From positions 1 to 10,362 of the forward strand of contig JAHLLU010000047.1 of the NCBI GenBank assembly GCA_020444005.1: a DNA stretch of 10,362 nt. The letters run 5' to 3'. Below the pieces are notes generated by a model. The model saw only the letters and a program-made list of their open reading frames with translations. It searched no databases and had not been told where the DNA came from. Position 1 is the stretch's first letter. Each line of letters starts with the position of its first letter. Positions 1 through 6,616 of this stretch are shown here, piece after piece. The position numbers were made by a program, and so were the translations under genes. This DNA comes from an archaeon. Lineage in GTDB: Archaea > Thermoproteota > Bathyarchaeia > TCS64.

Positions 1-701
1 TCTGAGTTTATTCCCTCACCATAATATTCCTTGGGTACGCCTAACTTGAGCCCCTCGACTGGGTCTAGCTCTGCATAGTCTGGAACAGGGCTATCAAGCA
101 CTGTGCTGTCATATTTGTCAGGTCCACTGATGACACTCAACAATAGCGCTGCTTCCTCAACGGTTTTACCCATTACACCGATCTTATCAAGGCTGTTCGC
201 GTAGTCAATCAAACCCCACCGGCTAACCCTGCCATAAGTTGGAGTGACCCCTACGACCCCACACCATGAAGCTGGGCAACTGATACTCCCTCCAGTACTC
301 TCGCTGATGGCGAGATGCGGGAAATCAGCAACCGCCGTAATGCACGCTGCTCCTCCGCTGCTTCCACCAGTGCTGCGCTCTGTGTCATGGGGGTTCAGCG
401 GCTTGTTGAATGGCGTGTTTACGTTGAATGTACCGAAGCCGAACTCGTCCTGAGTGGTCTTACCTAGGATGCTTGCTCCTTCTGCCCTGCATTTAGCGAT
501 AACAGTGGCATCAAAGGGCGGAACATAGCCTTCAAGCACCTTGCTTCCGGCTGTGGATTGTAAGCCTTTGACGCATACGTTGTCCTTAACAGAAACAGTA
601 TAGCCCTTAAGCCTGCCATCACCTGAGTCCAGTGAATCAGCAAAGGCATTCATGAAGTGATACTCTTGGTCAAGCTCCTTGGCTCTCTTCAGGGGATTCA
701 C
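1..701 (-). CDS. gatA: Asp-tRNA(Asn)/Glu-tRNA(Gln) amidotransferase subunit A, partial (3' end beyond left edge)
   Basis: This is the amidase subunit of GatCAB, which hydrolyses glutamine and passes ammonia to misacylated Asp-tRNA(Asn) or Glu-tRNA(Gln) bound by GatB. About 233 codons are visible of a family length near 450-500. The amidase-signature triad is present: Lys39 (in SVKDN), the cis-Ser at Ser114 (in GGSSGG) and nucleophile Ser139 (in ESTGGSISCPAS). CGVVGVTPTYGRVSRWGLI follows. ESTGGS in place of the bacterial SDTGGS block is, from memory, typical of archaeal GatA. The start is taken as GTG at 701-699, which overlaps the gatC stop TGA in a 4-base GTGA junction; an in-frame TAG lies a few codons upstream, so little room exists for another start. 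The N-terminus is short: the catalytic Lys is at residue 39, against about 79 in bacterial GatA. Archaea often use GatDE for Gln-tRNA(Gln), so the Asn route is the more likely main job. The gene is intact as far as visible. Confidence 0.95.
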   Translation of the reverse strand, partial: MNPLKRAKELDQEYHFMNAFADSLDSGDGRLKGYTVSVKDNVCVKGLQSTAGSKVLEGYVPPFDATVIAKCRAEGASILGKTTQDEFGFGTFNVNTPFNKPLNPHDTERSTGGSSGGAACITAVADFPHLAISESTGGSISCPASWCGVVGVTPTYGRVSRWGLIDYANSLDKIGVMGKTVEEAALLLSVISGPDKYDSTVLDSPVPDYAELDPVEGLKLGVPKEYYGEGINS

Positions 702-991
702 TTGATCCGTGGCCCCCTAATGTACTTGCCTTCATGGTCCTTGACGTTAGCCAGTGGGTCCCATTCCCATTTTTCTGGCTTGTCTTCTCTTAGACTGTCT
801 TTGATCTCTATTGGATGGTAACTGGGCTCAACGCCATCAGTGGGAACCTCATCCAGTTCCTTGAAAGCATCGAGTATTACAGATAACTGCTGAGTGTACT
901 TATCCGTCTCTTCCTCAGATAAAACAAGACGCGCTGCCTTAGCTAACTCCTTTACCAGCTCTCTGGTTACGGCTATCTCAGCCAAAAACAA
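698..991 (-). CDS. gatC: Asp-tRNA(Asn)/Glu-tRNA(Gln) amidotransferase subunit C
   Basis: GatC is the small structural subunit that wraps around GatA and stabilises its contact with GatB. The 97-residue length is normal. Family landmarks are visible: the N-terminal helical part with LAKAARLVLSEEE, then LDEVPTDGVEPSYH, then LRED and a C-terminal YIRGPRIK like the usual FxxVPRV ending. The longest reading starts at TTG 991, but the Shine-Dalgarno GGAGGT (minus strand, 1000-995) leaves only about 3 bases to it. The next TTG, at 985, gives a better 9-base spacing (protein MAEIAVTREL...), so 985 may be the true start. The gene is first in the gatC-gatA unit and coupled to gatA by a 4-base overlap. 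It diverges from the small plus-strand gene at 1137. Confidence 0.93.
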   Translation of the reverse strand: MFLAEIAVTRELVKELAKAARLVLSEEETDKYTQQLSVILDAFKELDEVPTDGVEPSYHPIEIKDSLREDKPEKWEWDPLANVKDHEGKYIRGPRIK

Positions 992-1018
992 TGCACCTCC
1001 ATCTGGAAGAAAAAAATC

Positions 1019-1058
1019 TAGTATATCTCAGAAGTGAAGCCGTGGATTCTATTAAAAC
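1019..1058 (-). promoter_or_regulatory. candidate promoter of gatC-gatA
   Basis: Two TATA-like elements on the minus strand lie upstream of gatC: GTTTTAATAG (1058-1049) and GATATACTA (1027-1019). The first would place transcription start near 1028, with a leader of about 35-40 bases that includes the GGAGGT ribosome-binding site. The second would start transcription within the ribosome-binding site and is less likely. These are inferred from A/T composition and spacing only. Confidence 0.4.
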
Positions 1059-1105
1059 ATTCACCCATCAAATTTTCACTCCGATGCCTCAGAACACGCC
1101 GCACA

Positions 1106-1113
1106 TTATTTAA
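1106..1113 (+). promoter_or_regulatory. TATA box of the 1137 gene (leaderless-type)
   Basis: TTATTTAA sits with its centre about 27 bases before the GTG at 1137, which is the distance from an archaeal TATA box to its transcription start. Transcription would therefore begin at or within a base or two of the start codon. No Shine-Dalgarno sequence precedes the GTG, which agrees with a leaderless mRNA. Confidence 0.5.
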
Positions 1114-1136
1114 GAGTTCCTCATAAACAGGATACA

Positions 1137-1409
1137 GTGAACAGTTTGTCAAATGAAGAACTAGTAAAATGCATCCAAGACGCCATCAACCTCTTGGAAA
1201 ACTATCGAATGTTTGGACCCATGGTAGAGGAAGGAATAACCGCCTTTACAAAAATCAACACATGCGTAATTGATCCAACTCCAGAAGCAAGAAAAGAAGC
1301 TAAAGCCCTGATAAGCGAGATGCAGAGTCAAATAGGCCCATACAAGGGCATGGTCCCACAGGTAGCAGTAGCACTAGAGAAACTTGAGAAATGGTCAAAG
1401 GAAGAATAA
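1137..1409 (+). CDS. small helical protein of unknown function
   Basis: I do not recognise this 90-residue protein. It has no signal peptide or membrane segment. It reads as soluble and mostly helical: an N-terminal acidic helix (NEELVKCIQDAINLLENY), a middle segment with PMVEEGITAFTKINTC, a proline break at DPTPEARKEA, and a C-terminal charged helix ending EKLEKWSKEE. The two cysteines (12 and 43) form no obvious metal motif. The start is GTG at 1137, supported by a TATA-like box at the right distance and the lack of a ribosome-binding site. It is the only plus-strand gene in the window, divergent from gatC and convergent with purF. Codon use looks like that of its neighbours. That it is real is supported by the promoter and by the absence of any larger overlapping frame; the function is unknown. 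Confidence 0.7.
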   Translation: MNSLSNEELVKCIQDAINLLENYRMFGPMVEEGITAFTKINTCVIDPTPEARKEAKALISEMQSQIGPYKGMVPQVAVALEKLEKWSKEE

Positions 1410-1410
1410 A

Positions 1411-1425
1411 GCCCCCATTGGGGGC
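1411..1425 (+). terminator. GC-rich hairpin directly after the 1137 gene
   Basis: GCCCCC-ATT-GGGGGC is a perfect 6-bp stem with a 3-base loop, starting one base after the TAA stop. No T-run follows, so it is not a classical intrinsic terminator. It may stabilise the 3' end of the transcript or mark the boundary between the converging genes. The rest of the 145-base gap up to purF shows no further gene or RNA that I can recognise. Confidence 0.35.
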
Positions 1426-1554
1426 GTACAGAGGGTTGGGTCTTGATCAGCACCCACTAAAACTTGAGTAGTATTGAACATTATTTGAATCTATCGACTC
1501 AACTTGTTCAACCGCATAAGAATAAGTTAATACTATACCCATATGTTGAAGATT

Positions 1555-2931
1555 TTACCTAAAAGGATTACATCCGCTGATACAATAGGTGCAAATATGC
1601 TCCTTTGGCAAATCAACAGCCCAGATAATCTTATCCTCACTATTATACAATACACCATCAATGCTGGGAAGATTCTCAGCAACAAGCTCACCAATCTCCT
1701 CCATTGACTTACCCTCAAATGCTTGAGCAGCTAATGGCTTGTCAGGTGGATCACTAAAGCAGGGATAGAAGATAGGCGCATAGCTAACGAGGAAATCAAC
1801 CTCTTTAGCTCCTGCTTGACGGAGGTTCTTGGCTATTGATTCACTTACGGTTCCCCTAACAATGCTGTCGTCTGTGATTACGACTTTTTTACCCTCAACC
1901 GTCTTTCGGATGATATTGTGTTTAAGATCACTAGCAATCTTACGGTACTTTGGGTCATCAATGATATACGTCCTGCCCATGTAGGCGTTCTTTATGACAC
2001 CCTCATCAGCAGTGACACCGAGCCCTTCAGCGACACCCGTAGAAACACTACGCCCGCTATCAGGAACCGGAATAACCACCAAACCATTCCCCTTATGATC
2101 ACCATACTTCTCATTGAGATCATGAAGTTCAACCAAACCATGACCAAGATGCTTACGGGCAACATGAACCGTCTTACCCTCAATCACACTATCAGGTCTA
2201 CCGAAATACACCCACTCGAAGACACAATGAGCCCTTCTTGGCTCCAATACCTGTTCCTCCGTGATTTTATCATCACAAACAACCAGAAGGCTCCCCGGAA
2301 CAACATCTTTGCGTACAGTGAACTCCTCGCCCATGTTTTCAAGCACATCAATGGGAGCTGACTCTGAAGCAAAATAGAAGCTATCGCCACTCTGAGCCAT
2401 ATAGAGAGGCCGGATACCACGCTCGTCACGAGCCGCAAGTAACATACTCTTACGTTCACATCTATCCCAGACCGCCATCACCAAAGAGTAATAGGAGTCA
2501 CGGTGCTCCTTCATAGCCGCCTTGAAGGCGTCCACAAATGAATCACCTTTCTCAAGATTCATAAGAATCGATTTCTTGAACATTTCCTCGTTTGGTCCCT
2601 TTTTCTCCGGGAAATAGCCATCCAAGGCTAAGCTGAAGTGGTAACGATCATGTTCGCGGGACTCTACTGGAGTTATTCCATTGTTTGAGTTCTCGCCACT
2701 AGCTACGCCGATAATTACATAGTCTGTTGGGTGGGTGAATGATGCGAATTTTTCGTCAAATACGTTGCTTACAAGCCCCTTTCCTTTCCATGTGCGTATG
2801 CTGTGATTGCCTGCGGTGGTTAGTCCGCTGCTTTCTTGTCCTCTGTGCTGTACACCGTAGAGAATATAGTGGCTTTTTGTTGATGCGTCGTTATGGCTGT
2901 AGACTCCAATGACTCCCTGCATAACCGACAT
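1555..2931 (-). CDS. purF: PurF-family amidophosphoribosyltransferase with a degenerate glutaminase domain
   Basis: PurF makes 5-phosphoribosylamine from PRPP and glutamine-derived ammonia, the first step of purine synthesis. The 458-residue length is normal. The phosphoribosyltransferase half looks intact: FEWVYFGRPDS (238-248), IPVPDSG (287-293), IKNAYMGRTYI (313-323) and the PRPP loop VVITDDSIVRGT (350-361). Cys236, Cys391, Cys447 and Cys450 match the four Fe-S ligands of the Bacillus-type enzyme. The N-terminal class II glutaminase half is not intact. The start reads MSVMQGVIGVYS where active enzymes have MCGxxGI, so the nucleophile Cys is Gln5. The GHxRYxTxG block reads GVASGENSN, the HNGN block reads LDGYF, and TSDSE reads GPNEE. 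Only HRGQESSG (29-36) and GLVSNVF (52-58) persist. The frame is open throughout, so this is not a frameshift. The start is ATG 2931; the internal ATG at 2922 would give MQGVIGV. It has its own upstream signals and follows purQ by 85 bases. It may be an ammonia-dependent PurF or a repurposed paralogue. Confidence 0.9.
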   Translation of the reverse strand: MSVMQGVIGVYSHNDASTKSHYILYGVQHRGQESSGLTTAGNHSIRTWKGKGLVSNVFDEKFASFTHPTDYVIIGVASGENSNNGITPVESREHDRYHFSLALDGYFPEKKGPNEEMFKKSILMNLEKGDSFVDAFKAAMKEHRDSYYSLVMAVWDRCERKSMLLAARDERGIRPLYMAQSGDSFYFASESAPIDVLENMGEEFTVRKDVVPGSLLVVCDDKITEEQVLEPRRAHCVFEWVYFGRPDSVIEGKTVHVARKHLGHGLVELHDLNEKYGDHKGNGLVVIPVPDSGRSVSTGVAEGLGVTADEGVIKNAYMGRTYIIDDPKYRKIASDLKHNIIRKTVEGKKVVITDDSIVRGTVSESIAKNLRQAGAKEVDFLVSYAPIFYPCFSDPPDKPLAAQAFEGKSMEEIGELVAENLPSIDGVLYNSEDKIIWAVDLPKEHICTYCISGCNPFR

Positions 2932-2940
2932 TACCCATAG

Positions 2941-3004
2941 GCATGATTAAAAATCATCGCAAAACAGGTTGCATATTTAGCATAATATTGCATGTTTAAT
3001 TAAA
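2941..3004 (-). promoter_or_regulatory. purF promoter and candidate operator
   Basis: A palindromic A/T box, TTTAATTAAA (2995-3004), fits a TATA element for purF with a start near 2970 and a leader of about 40 bases. Between it and that start lie three GCAT copies at 2971, 2980 and 2990, spaced about one DNA helical turn apart; a fourth at 2941 is three turns further on. Inside the leader, ATGATT-AAA-AATCAT (2943-2957) is a perfect inverted repeat ending 11 bases before the purF ATG. The arrangement suggests regulator binding, but no regulator can be named. Confidence 0.45.
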
Positions 3005-3015
3005 TAAAAAAGGGG
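3004..3015 (-). terminator. oligo-T stop after purQ
   Basis: On the minus strand the purQ stop is followed by CCCC and then TTTTTTATTT. A run of T without a strong hairpin is the usual archaeal termination signal. It would end the purSLQ transcript before the separate purF promoter, perhaps only partially. Confidence 0.5.
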
Positions 3016-3016
3016 T

Positions 3017-3832
3017 TTAGAACTTCCGAGCCACGTACTCCACGATGGACTTGAAGAACGGATAACCATCACCATACTTCACAGGAGCACCTTCACTAGT
3101 CCACTCAGGCATCAGATAACCAAAGTAAGCCCGCTCAGGGTGAGGCATCAAACCAAGAACCGTACCCTCTGGGTTACAGATACCAGCAATATCATGGTAC
3201 GCGCCATTGGGGTTCTCAGGCCAATCATTCTCAGCATAAGAACCATCTGCCCTGACATAACGCCACATGATCATATCCTGATCATATAGCTTGTTGAGTA
3301 GCTCCTCGCGTTGCTCTGGCGGCAAGATAAATCTTCCTTCTCCATGCGCAATTGGACAACTGAGAACATAGCCTTCATCAAGTCCTTTCATCATACCACA
3401 GTTACCCTTTCCCTCGTACCGCATACGTATCCACCTGTTCTGGTAGCCGTGGGTACTGTTGCCTAGGGCTGCTTCGGGGTAGAGGCTTTTGCCATCCCAT
3501 CCAGGTAGGAACCCAAGCTCGACCAGCTGCTGGAAACCATTACAGATCCCTATGACGGGTTTACCGCTATCAACGAACTCTGTAAGCTCCTTACCGATCC
3601 TGTACTCGCATTCCTTCGCCCAGATCGCGCCACTTCGCACATAGTCGCCGTAGCTGAATCCTCCCGGGAATACCAGAATATTATACTCGTCTAGGTTCTT
3701 GTCCTTGAACACTTTCTGGGTATGGATGAGGTTTACCTCTGCTCCCAAGTCCTCGAAGGCTCTTACTGTCTCCAAGTCACAGTTGGTTCCGGGTGCCCTC
3801 ATGATGAGGATGCGTATATCTTCTGGCTTCAT
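3017..3832 (-). CDS. purQ: phosphoribosylformylglycinamidine synthase, glutaminase subunit PurQ
   Basis: PurQ is the class I glutamine amidotransferase of the FGAM synthase complex. It frees ammonia from glutamine and delivers it to PurL, which converts FGAR to FGAM. The catalytic triad is complete: Cys97 in the nucleophile elbow GICNGFQ, then His231 and Glu233 in MPHPERA. RAPGTNCD (12-19) and FPGGFSYGDYVRSGAIWA (55-72) are standard PurQ landmarks. At 271 residues it is slightly longer than the common 225-260; the extra length seems to lie in the 185-215 loop, with the stretch WPENPNGAYHD. The start is ATG 3832, which overlaps the purL stop in ATGA, with GGAGG at 3844-3840 seven bases upstream. 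It is third in the purS-purL-purQ unit. Unlike the PurF glutaminase next door, this one is fully equipped. Confidence 0.97.
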   Translation of the reverse strand: MKPEDIRILIMRAPGTNCDLETVRAFEDLGAEVNLIHTQKVFKDKNLDEYNILVFPGGFSYGDYVRSGAIWAKECEYRIGKELTEFVDSGKPVIGICNGFQQLVELGFLPGWDGKSLYPEAALGNSTHGYQNRWIRMRYEGKGNCGMMKGLDEGYVLSCPIAHGEGRFILPPEQREELLNKLYDQDMIMWRYVRADGSYAENDWPENPNGAYHDIAGICNPEGTVLGLMPHPERAYFGYLMPEWTSEGAPVKYGDGYPFFKSIVEYVARKF

Positions 3833-6201
3833 CTTTTAGCCTCCAGTGGAGTCTTCCACGCTCCAATCAATGCCTCAAGTGGCACCTCAAACAAGGGTGA
3901 TCCATCCTTTGTGACGCTGAGTTTCTTCTCCTGTTTTACAGCGCCAATGCAGCTGAATGGTGTATCAGCCATAGTTTTCTCAAACGCCTCTGTCTTATCT
4001 GCAGGTACCTCAACCAATAGTCTTCCATTGCTTTCGCTGAACAAGAGAAGATCATCTCTCATCTGTTCAGATACAGGCACCAAGGAGACATCAACATCAA
4101 GACCAAGATCACCTGTGAAAGCCATCTCACTAAGTGCTACAGCTAATCCTCCCTCGCTACAATCATGGCAAGCCCTTACTAGTCCTGCGTCCATCGCTTC
4201 AAGCACACGTTTGTATGCCTTGATGTTCTGCTCTGGGTCCAGTTTAGGCACTGAGCCTCCAAGCTCATTAAAGAGTCGGAGGTATTCACTTCCACCGATT
4301 TCCGGCTTCGTTACACCTACAAGATAGAGTGCGTTTCCGGGTTTCTTTAGTTCCATTGATATGGCTTGTCTGATGTCAGGCACAATACCAAGACTTGTAA
4401 TCAGTAGTGTTGGTGTGACCGGCCCAAGTGGGCTCTCGTTATAGAGGCTGTCCTTCCCAGACACAAATGGTGCCTCGTAGACCTTAGCGACATCATAACA
4501 TGCTCTGCACGCGTGAACTAAGCCACCTAGCCTGTCCTCGTACTCGGGGTTGCCCCAAGCAAAGTTGTCTAGTAGCGCCCATCTGCGTCCTCCTACACAG
4601 ACACTGTTTCTTATGGCTTCATCAATGACACTTGCAGCCATCCAGTAAGGATCAATCTTACCATAACGGCTGTTTACTCCACTTGCGACGCTGATTCCCT
4701 TCCATATATCGTGTAATGGTTTTACTACGGATGCGTCGCTTGGTCCAGCCAGCCATCCCTGTAGGGGCTTGATGACTGTCTGTCCCTTGACCTCTTGGTC
4801 GTATCTTCTTACGACTTTTTCTTTGCTGCAGATATTGTAACTCGATAATAGCTTGAGAAGTACCTCAGCCAAGTCTTCTGGAATTAGTAGTTCTGGGTCA
4901 ACCAGTTCTGGTGGAGCCCAGTTTGTCTCGCGCATTAGCTTTGGTGGATTGAAAAGTGTATCAAGTACCAGATCAGCTACTTCCTCGCCTTGGTAGAATA
5001 ATTTCGCGTGTTTAGACTCATTATATTGTCCGAGCACTGTTGCCTCGACTTGTTCGTCGCTGAATATCTCTAATACTTTCTCTAGGTTCTCAGGGGGAAC
5101 CGCTAATAACATTCGTTCTTGACTCTCGCTGATCCATATCTCCCATGGAGCCATATCTTCAGCCTTCAACGGAATCCTGTCAACATACGCATCAACACCG
5201 AGCCCATATCGTTCAGCAGTCTCACAGACACCACAACTCAAGCCGCCGCCACCAATGTCGGTGATTCCTGAGCCTAGCTTCTGGTCACTGATCTGTTTGA
5301 TGGCTCGTTTTACCTTCTCCTCCTCTATGGGATTAGCGATCTGTACCGCTGATCGGCTTGTTTCCTCTGATTCCTCGCTGAGTTCAACTGAAGCAAAGGT
5401 TACTCCGTGGATTCCATCATGTCCCGTTCTACCGCCGGCTAAGACAACGTAGTCGCCTGCTTTGACGTTCCGGATATACTGGTCTTTGGGCAGTACACCG
5501 ATACAGCCAGCATATACCAAAACGTTTCCAGTGTAGTCCTCATCAAAAACCGTCGCACCATTTACAGTCGGGATACCAATGCTGTTGCCATAGCTACCGA
5601 TGCCATCAACAACACCGTTAAACAAGTAACTCGGATGCTTCACACCCTCAGGCAGCTTTTCATATGGATAATTCAACGGACCAAAACAAAGCACATCAGT
5701 GTTCGCAATGGGCTCAGCCCAAACACCCATAATATCTCTGATAACACCCCCAAGCCCAGTAGCCGCTCCGCCAAAAGGCTCTATGGCGCTTGGGTGGTTA
5801 TGGGTCTCAACCTTGATGGCGATAGTCACATCATCAGTCAGATCCACCATACCAGCGTTATCCTCAAAGACACTGAAACACCACTCAGGTTCAAGTTCAT
5901 CAATAAGCTTCCTAAAATAGGTCTTCAACAAGCCATTGATACTCCCCTCAGGAGTATCTATCACTCCCGCGAAGGTCTTGTGGCTACAGTGCTCGCTCAT
6001 TGTCTGGTCGAATGTCTGTAGCTCGATGTCTGTGGCTTTCTTCTCGCGCACAATATAATGATCTCTTATGTATCTGAGTTCGTCAAGACTTAATCCGAGT
6101 CCTAACTGGTCCCGGATATCTTCAAGATCAGCGTCACTGGCGTTCATGAAGTCTATGGTGTGGTGACTGAAGGGTAGATTTGATTCCTTTACCCTGCTCA
6201 T
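3829..6201 (-). CDS. purL: phosphoribosylformylglycinamidine synthase subunit PurL (small type)
   Basis: PurL is the synthetase subunit that uses ATP and ammonia from PurQ to convert FGAR to FGAM, the fourth purine step. The 790 residues are somewhat longer than the usual 600-745 of small PurL. Visible landmarks are SEHCSHKTF (69-77), KVETHNHPSAIEPFGGAATG (130-149), GLGGVIRDIMG (149-159), LAGGRTGHDGIHG (254-266), ITDIGGGGLSCG (313-324), VSGKDSLYNE (580-589) and ACHDCSEGGLAVALSEMAF (677-695). Both halves of the duplicated PurM-like fold are therefore complete. The start is ATG 6201, sharing one base with the purS stop (TAATG). The stop overlaps purQ by four bases, so translation of the three genes is coupled. 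No damage is seen. A large bacterial-type fused PurL is excluded because PurS and PurQ are separate genes here. Confidence 0.97.
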   Translation of the reverse strand: MSRVKESNLPFSHHTIDFMNASDADLEDIRDQLGLGLSLDELRYIRDHYIVREKKATDIELQTFDQTMSEHCSHKTFAGVIDTPEGSINGLLKTYFRKLIDELEPEWCFSVFEDNAGMVDLTDDVTIAIKVETHNHPSAIEPFGGAATGLGGVIRDIMGVWAEPIANTDVLCFGPLNYPYEKLPEGVKHPSYLFNGVVDGIGSYGNSIGIPTVNGATVFDEDYTGNVLVYAGCIGVLPKDQYIRNVKAGDYVVLAGGRTGHDGIHGVTFASVELSEESEETSRSAVQIANPIEEEKVKRAIKQISDQKLGSGITDIGGGGLSCGVCETAERYGLGVDAYVDRIPLKAEDMAPWEIWISESQERMLLAVPPENLEKVLEIFSDEQVEATVLGQYNESKHAKLFYQGEEVADLVLDTLFNPPKLMRETNWAPPELVDPELLIPEDLAEVLLKLLSSYNICSKEKVVRRYDQEVKGQTVIKPLQGWLAGPSDASVVKPLHDIWKGISVASGVNSRYGKIDPYWMAASVIDEAIRNSVCVGGRRWALLDNFAWGNPEYEDRLGGLVHACRACYDVAKVYEAPFVSGKDSLYNESPLGPVTPTLLITSLGIVPDIRQAISMELKKPGNALYLVGVTKPEIGGSEYLRLFNELGGSVPKLDPEQNIKAYKRVLEAMDAGLVRACHDCSEGGLAVALSEMAFTGDLGLDVDVSLVPVSEQMRDDLLLFSESNGRLLVEVPADKTEAFEKTMADTPFSCIGAVKQEKKLSVTKDGSPLFEVPLEALIGAWKTPLEAKR

Positions 6202-6449
6202 TACTGCTCACTTATCTCAAAATGATAATCATCTTTAGTCGGGTTAGTCAGAAGACGCCTGCACATCTCATCAAGCAGCTTCTCAGCTTCACCTTGACTC
6301 TTCGCCTCATAATAGACCTCATATGCTTTACTGGATCTCACCTTCTCAACAGGATAACCTAGTCCCTGTAGGGCGTTGGCTGTTGTATCTCCCTCAGGGT
6401 CACTGTATCCTTTCTTGAGAGTCACATAAACAAAGGCTTTATACTTCAT
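6201..6449 (-). CDS. purS: phosphoribosylformylglycinamidine synthase subunit PurS
   Basis: PurS is the small bridging subunit that links PurL and PurQ in the FGAM synthase complex. From ATG 6449 it is 82 residues, the normal size. The family pattern is clear: KAFVYVTLKKGYSDPEGDT at the N-terminus, ALQGLGYPVEKVRSSKAYE in the middle, and EKLLDEMCRRLLTNPTKDDY followed by HFEI at the end. The frame also allows GTG 6458, adding MIK. I prefer ATG because PurS proteins usually begin one or two residues before the first beta strand (MxKVxVYVTLK). Neither start has a clear ribosome-binding site. It is the first gene of purS-purL-purQ and overlaps purL by one base. Confidence 0.94.
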   Translation of the reverse strand: MKYKAFVYVTLKKGYSDPEGDTTANALQGLGYPVEKVRSSKAYEVYYEAKSQGEAEKLLDEMCRRLLTNPTKDDYHFEISEQ

Positions 6450-6458
6450 TTTTATCAC

Positions 6459-6578
6459 GGATGGGTTTCCCCACGATTGGTGTTTAATGAATGTGTTAAT
6501 CTATTAAGCTTTTTCAAAGATTATTTGCACGATCATTAAATTTTGTAAGATTCGTAAAACTACACCCTACTCGTTTGA
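6459..6578 (-). promoter_or_regulatory. purS upstream region with weak promoter candidates
   Basis: This A/T-rich gap must hold the purSLQ promoter. Minus-strand candidates are CTTAATAG (6508-6501), giving a leader of about 20-30 bases, and CATTAAAC (6491-6484), which would make the GTG at 6458 nearly leaderless. Close to the start codon the transcript could fold TGGG-GAAA-CCCA (about 6473-6462), a short stem closed by a GNRA-type loop. No one element stands out strongly, and I see no riboswitch. Confidence 0.3.
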
Positions 6579-6580
6579 TA

Positions 6581-6601
6581 AAAGAAAAAGGGATTGCCCT
6601 T
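6581..6601 (-). terminator. terminator after atpK
   Basis: On the minus strand AAGGG-CAAT-CCCTT forms a 5-bp stem followed at once by a T-rich tail (TTTCTTT). It starts 15 bases after the atpK stop and separates the ATPase gene from the purine unit. Confidence 0.6.
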
Positions 6602-6616
6602 CAACTTGGGCTATGA

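Noticed and set aside
244..649. Small frames within gatA on either strand
   Set aside because: They lie within the continuous GatA reading frame, which carries all amidase motifs; the minus-strand one at 464-649 is an out-of-frame shadow.
1410..1554. tRNA or small RNA between the 1137 gene and purF
   Set aside because: I found no cloverleaf, T-arm GTTCRA block or conserved fold beyond the short hairpin at 1411-1425.
1918..2361. 147-residue plus-strand frame inside purF
   Set aside because: It lies antisense to clear PurF motifs, has no ribosome site and a low-complexity composition.
2880..2940. A frameshift or wrong start hiding the PurF catalytic cysteine
   Set aside because: The other frames upstream of ATG 2931 do not encode MCG-like sequence, the first residues align directly with the family (QGVIGV for CGVVGI), and other glutamine-site blocks are altered too, so the loss is genuine in this sequence.
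3722..4327. 201-residue plus-strand frame across the purQ-purL junction
   Set aside because: It is antisense to conserved PurL and PurQ coding sequence and is Ser/Pro-rich, as expected for a shadow frame.
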